From an uncultured Treponema sp. (lineage in GTDB: Bacteria > Spirochaetota > Spirochaetia > Treponematales > Treponemataceae), in assembly GCA_947165795.1 (NCBI GenBank), contig CAMVBP010000097.1:1-7433 (forward strand): a stretch of DNA of 7,433 nt, written 5' to 3'. A model generated the notes under the pieces. That model did not search any database. It was not told the DNA's origin and saw nothing but the letters and a program-made list of their open reading frames with translations. The translations under genes and the position numbers were made by a program. How positions within the stretch are numbered: the first letter of the stretch is position 1; every line of letters starts with the position of its first letter. Positions 6,471 through 7,433 of this stretch are shown here, piece after piece.

Positions 6471-7001
6471 ATGTTTTTAGATTTTGTTCTTGTTACATTG
6501 CTTTTAGTTTGTCTCACTTTGCTGACTTCACGAAAGAAGGAATGGTTTTCAGGACTTGCGCAGAATTCCCTTGTTTCGGGAATTCTGCTGAGTGCAATTA
6601 AGATGATGATGCTTGCAGATTTTCTTGAAAAAACAGATACAGTGGAATCTGTGCTTTCTGTCTTTCTTGTAAAACTTATTATCCGTTTACGCCCGTTGAT
6701 GATTGGTTTAATTTACAAGTTTATTTTTCAGATTGTGAATCAGATAGTTGAAAAAAAGCATTCTGATGTAAAAGGTGATATCCAGGCAGAAGAAAAGGCA
6801 GAAACATTAACAGCAGGCAAATCTCTGAATTTATCACTTCTTTCCCGTCGTGAGATAGAGGTTGCTCGTCTTGCTGCTAAAGGTTATACAAACGCACAGA
6901 TTGCAGAGGCGTTGTTCATCAGTACAGAAACAGTGAAAAGTCATATGAACGCAATTTTTGAAAAACTTGGAATTTCATCAAGAAAAGAATTGATGGTATA
7001 A
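6471..7001 (+). CDS. Membrane-anchored LuxR-type HTH transcriptional regulator
   Basis: The C-terminal 56 residues (121-176), [51 protein letters not shown], form a complete LuxR/GerE helix-turn-helix with the recognition helix at [15 protein letters not shown]. Instead of a receiver domain, the first ~95 residues are largely hydrophobic, with likely membrane segments near 2-18, 34-50, 59-75 and 76-92, then a charged linker (94-118). I chose ATG 6471 over an in-frame TTG at 6447: GGA of GGATGA (6461-6466) lies 7 nt upstream, and the hydrophobic segment begins at once. The gene follows the MotA-like gene by 13 bp, so they are probably cotranscribed. A sensor role, with the membrane partner controlling DNA binding, is inference. 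Target genes are unknown; autoregulation from the 5374 promoter is one option. Confidence 0.85.
   Translation: MFLDFVLVTLLLVCLTLLTSRKKEWFSGLAQNSLVSGILLSAIKMMMLADFLEKTDTVESVLSVFLVKLIIRLRPLMIGLIYKFIFQIVNQIVEKKHSDVKGDIQAEEKAETLTAGKSLNLSLLSRREIEVARLAAKGYTNAQIAEALFISTETVKSHMNAIFEKLGISSRKELMV
6560..6588. repeat. 11-bp perfect inverted repeat inside the LuxR gene
   Basis: GCAGAATTCCC (6560-6570) and GGGAATTCTGC (6578-6588) are exact reverse complements with a 7-nt loop (TTGTTTC). It lies about 90 nt into the coding region. It could form an mRNA hairpin or an operator; there is no T-run, so it is not an intrinsic terminator. Confidence 0.5.
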
Positions 7002-7019
7002 CGAACTAAAGGTTATACT
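6990..7019 (+). promoter_or_regulatory. Candidate promoter before the interrupted methyltransferase
   Basis: TTGATG (6990-6995, 4 of 6 matches to TTGACA) and TATACT (7014-7019, 5 of 6 to TATAAT) are separated by 18 nt. The -35 lies in the last codons of the LuxR gene. The start codon at 7044 is about 25 nt beyond the -10, leaving a short leader with AAGGAG (7031-7036). Confidence 0.4.
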
Positions 7020-7043
7020 GATTTATAAAGAAGGAGCACAATC

Positions 7044-7433
7044 ATGGCAACTGAAGAAATGGAATTTCGAAAAATATTTGATACGATCCCGGAAGAGTTT
7101 GATAAATATCGTCCTCGTTACAGCAAAGAACTTTTTGATTCTTTAATTGATTATGCAAAAATAGGACCAGGGAAATCTGTTCTTGAGATTGGGCCGGGAA
7201 CCGGGCAGGCAACTGATCCGATTCTGGATACAGGCTGCGACTATCATGCAATTGAACTTGGTGAACACCTTTATGCAAAGATGCAGGAAAAATATAACAC
7301 GCGTCCGAACTTTAATATCGTAAATGATGATTTTATTACTCATGATTTTGGTTCAGAAAAATATGATATGATTTATTCGGCAGCAACCATTTAGTGGATT
7401 CCTGAAGATATTGCTTTTTTAAAAACCTACAGT
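7044..7433 (+). pseudogene. Class I SAM-dependent methyltransferase, interrupted by in-frame TAG, 3'-partial
   Basis: AAGGAG (7031-7036) is 7 nt before the ATG. The N-terminus (FDTIPEEFDKYRPRYSKELFDSLI, 12-35) and motif I VLEIGPGTGQAT (46-57; E48, G50, G52, G54), followed by the acidic HAIELGEHLY (68-77; E71), are typical of small class I methyltransferases. After YSAATI (111-116) there is TAG at 7392-7394. The same frame then continues WIPEDIAFLKTYS to the window edge. Family members usually read A-T-x-x-W-I with His or Gln before the Trp, so the TAG replaces a conserved residue; CAG to TAG needs one change. TAG also ends the gene at 1011-1775, so recoding is unlikely. The product would be a 116-residue fragment lacking half of the catalytic fold. 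Sequencing error is the main alternative. Confidence 0.75.

Noticed and set aside
7392..7394. TAG recoding (for example pyrrolysine)
   Set aside because: TAG is used as an ordinary stop at 1773-1775, and the expected residue here is His or Gln, one base change away.

Overview
The window is about one-third G+C. All genes lie on the + strand, with AGGAG-type ribosome-binding sites, several short N-terminal signal peptides, and a NADase-type glycan-binding domain. This profile fits a host-associated or gut spirochaete of the Treponema type. That assignment is inference: there is no rRNA or housekeeping marker here.

Left part (1-4201): mostly envelope or secreted proteins of unknown role. These are the C-terminal part of a protein with a NADase-type glycan-binding domain (1-884), two adjacent signal-peptide proteins (1011-1775 and 1784-2410), a RimJ/RimL-like GNAT acetyltransferase (2444-2959) and a 396-aa signal-peptide protein (3011-4201). 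Between the first two genes lies a compact G+C-rich block (about 901-1000). It has nested inverted repeats and a 33-codon ORF with its own Shine-Dalgarno sequence, and its end pairs with the sequence just before the ribosome-binding site of the next gene. A degenerate copy of its 3' end precedes 3011, and a weaker one precedes 2444.

Middle (4213-5300): a class I SAM-dependent methyltransferase and a small GNAT acetyltransferase overlap by ATGA, so they probably form a translationally coupled pair of small-molecule or protein modification enzymes.

Right part (5301-7433): after a 179-bp spacer with a likely promoter comes a 325-aa polytopic membrane protein. It looks like a tandem duplication of the MotA/TolQ/ExbB proton-channel fold. 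Thirteen bases later comes a small LuxR-type regulator whose N-terminus is membrane-embedded instead of carrying a receiver domain. This pair is the best candidate for an undescribed system: a membrane protein and a membrane-tethered transcription factor with no visible MotB/ExbD partner. An 11-bp perfect inverted repeat sits inside the regulator gene. The window ends in a second methyltransferase gene with an in-frame TAG; homologous-looking sequence continues in the same frame to the window edge, so it is probably a nonsense-mutated pseudogene.

No tRNA, rRNA, CRISPR array, transposase or integrase was seen, and no gene-free stretch exceeds 300 bp.
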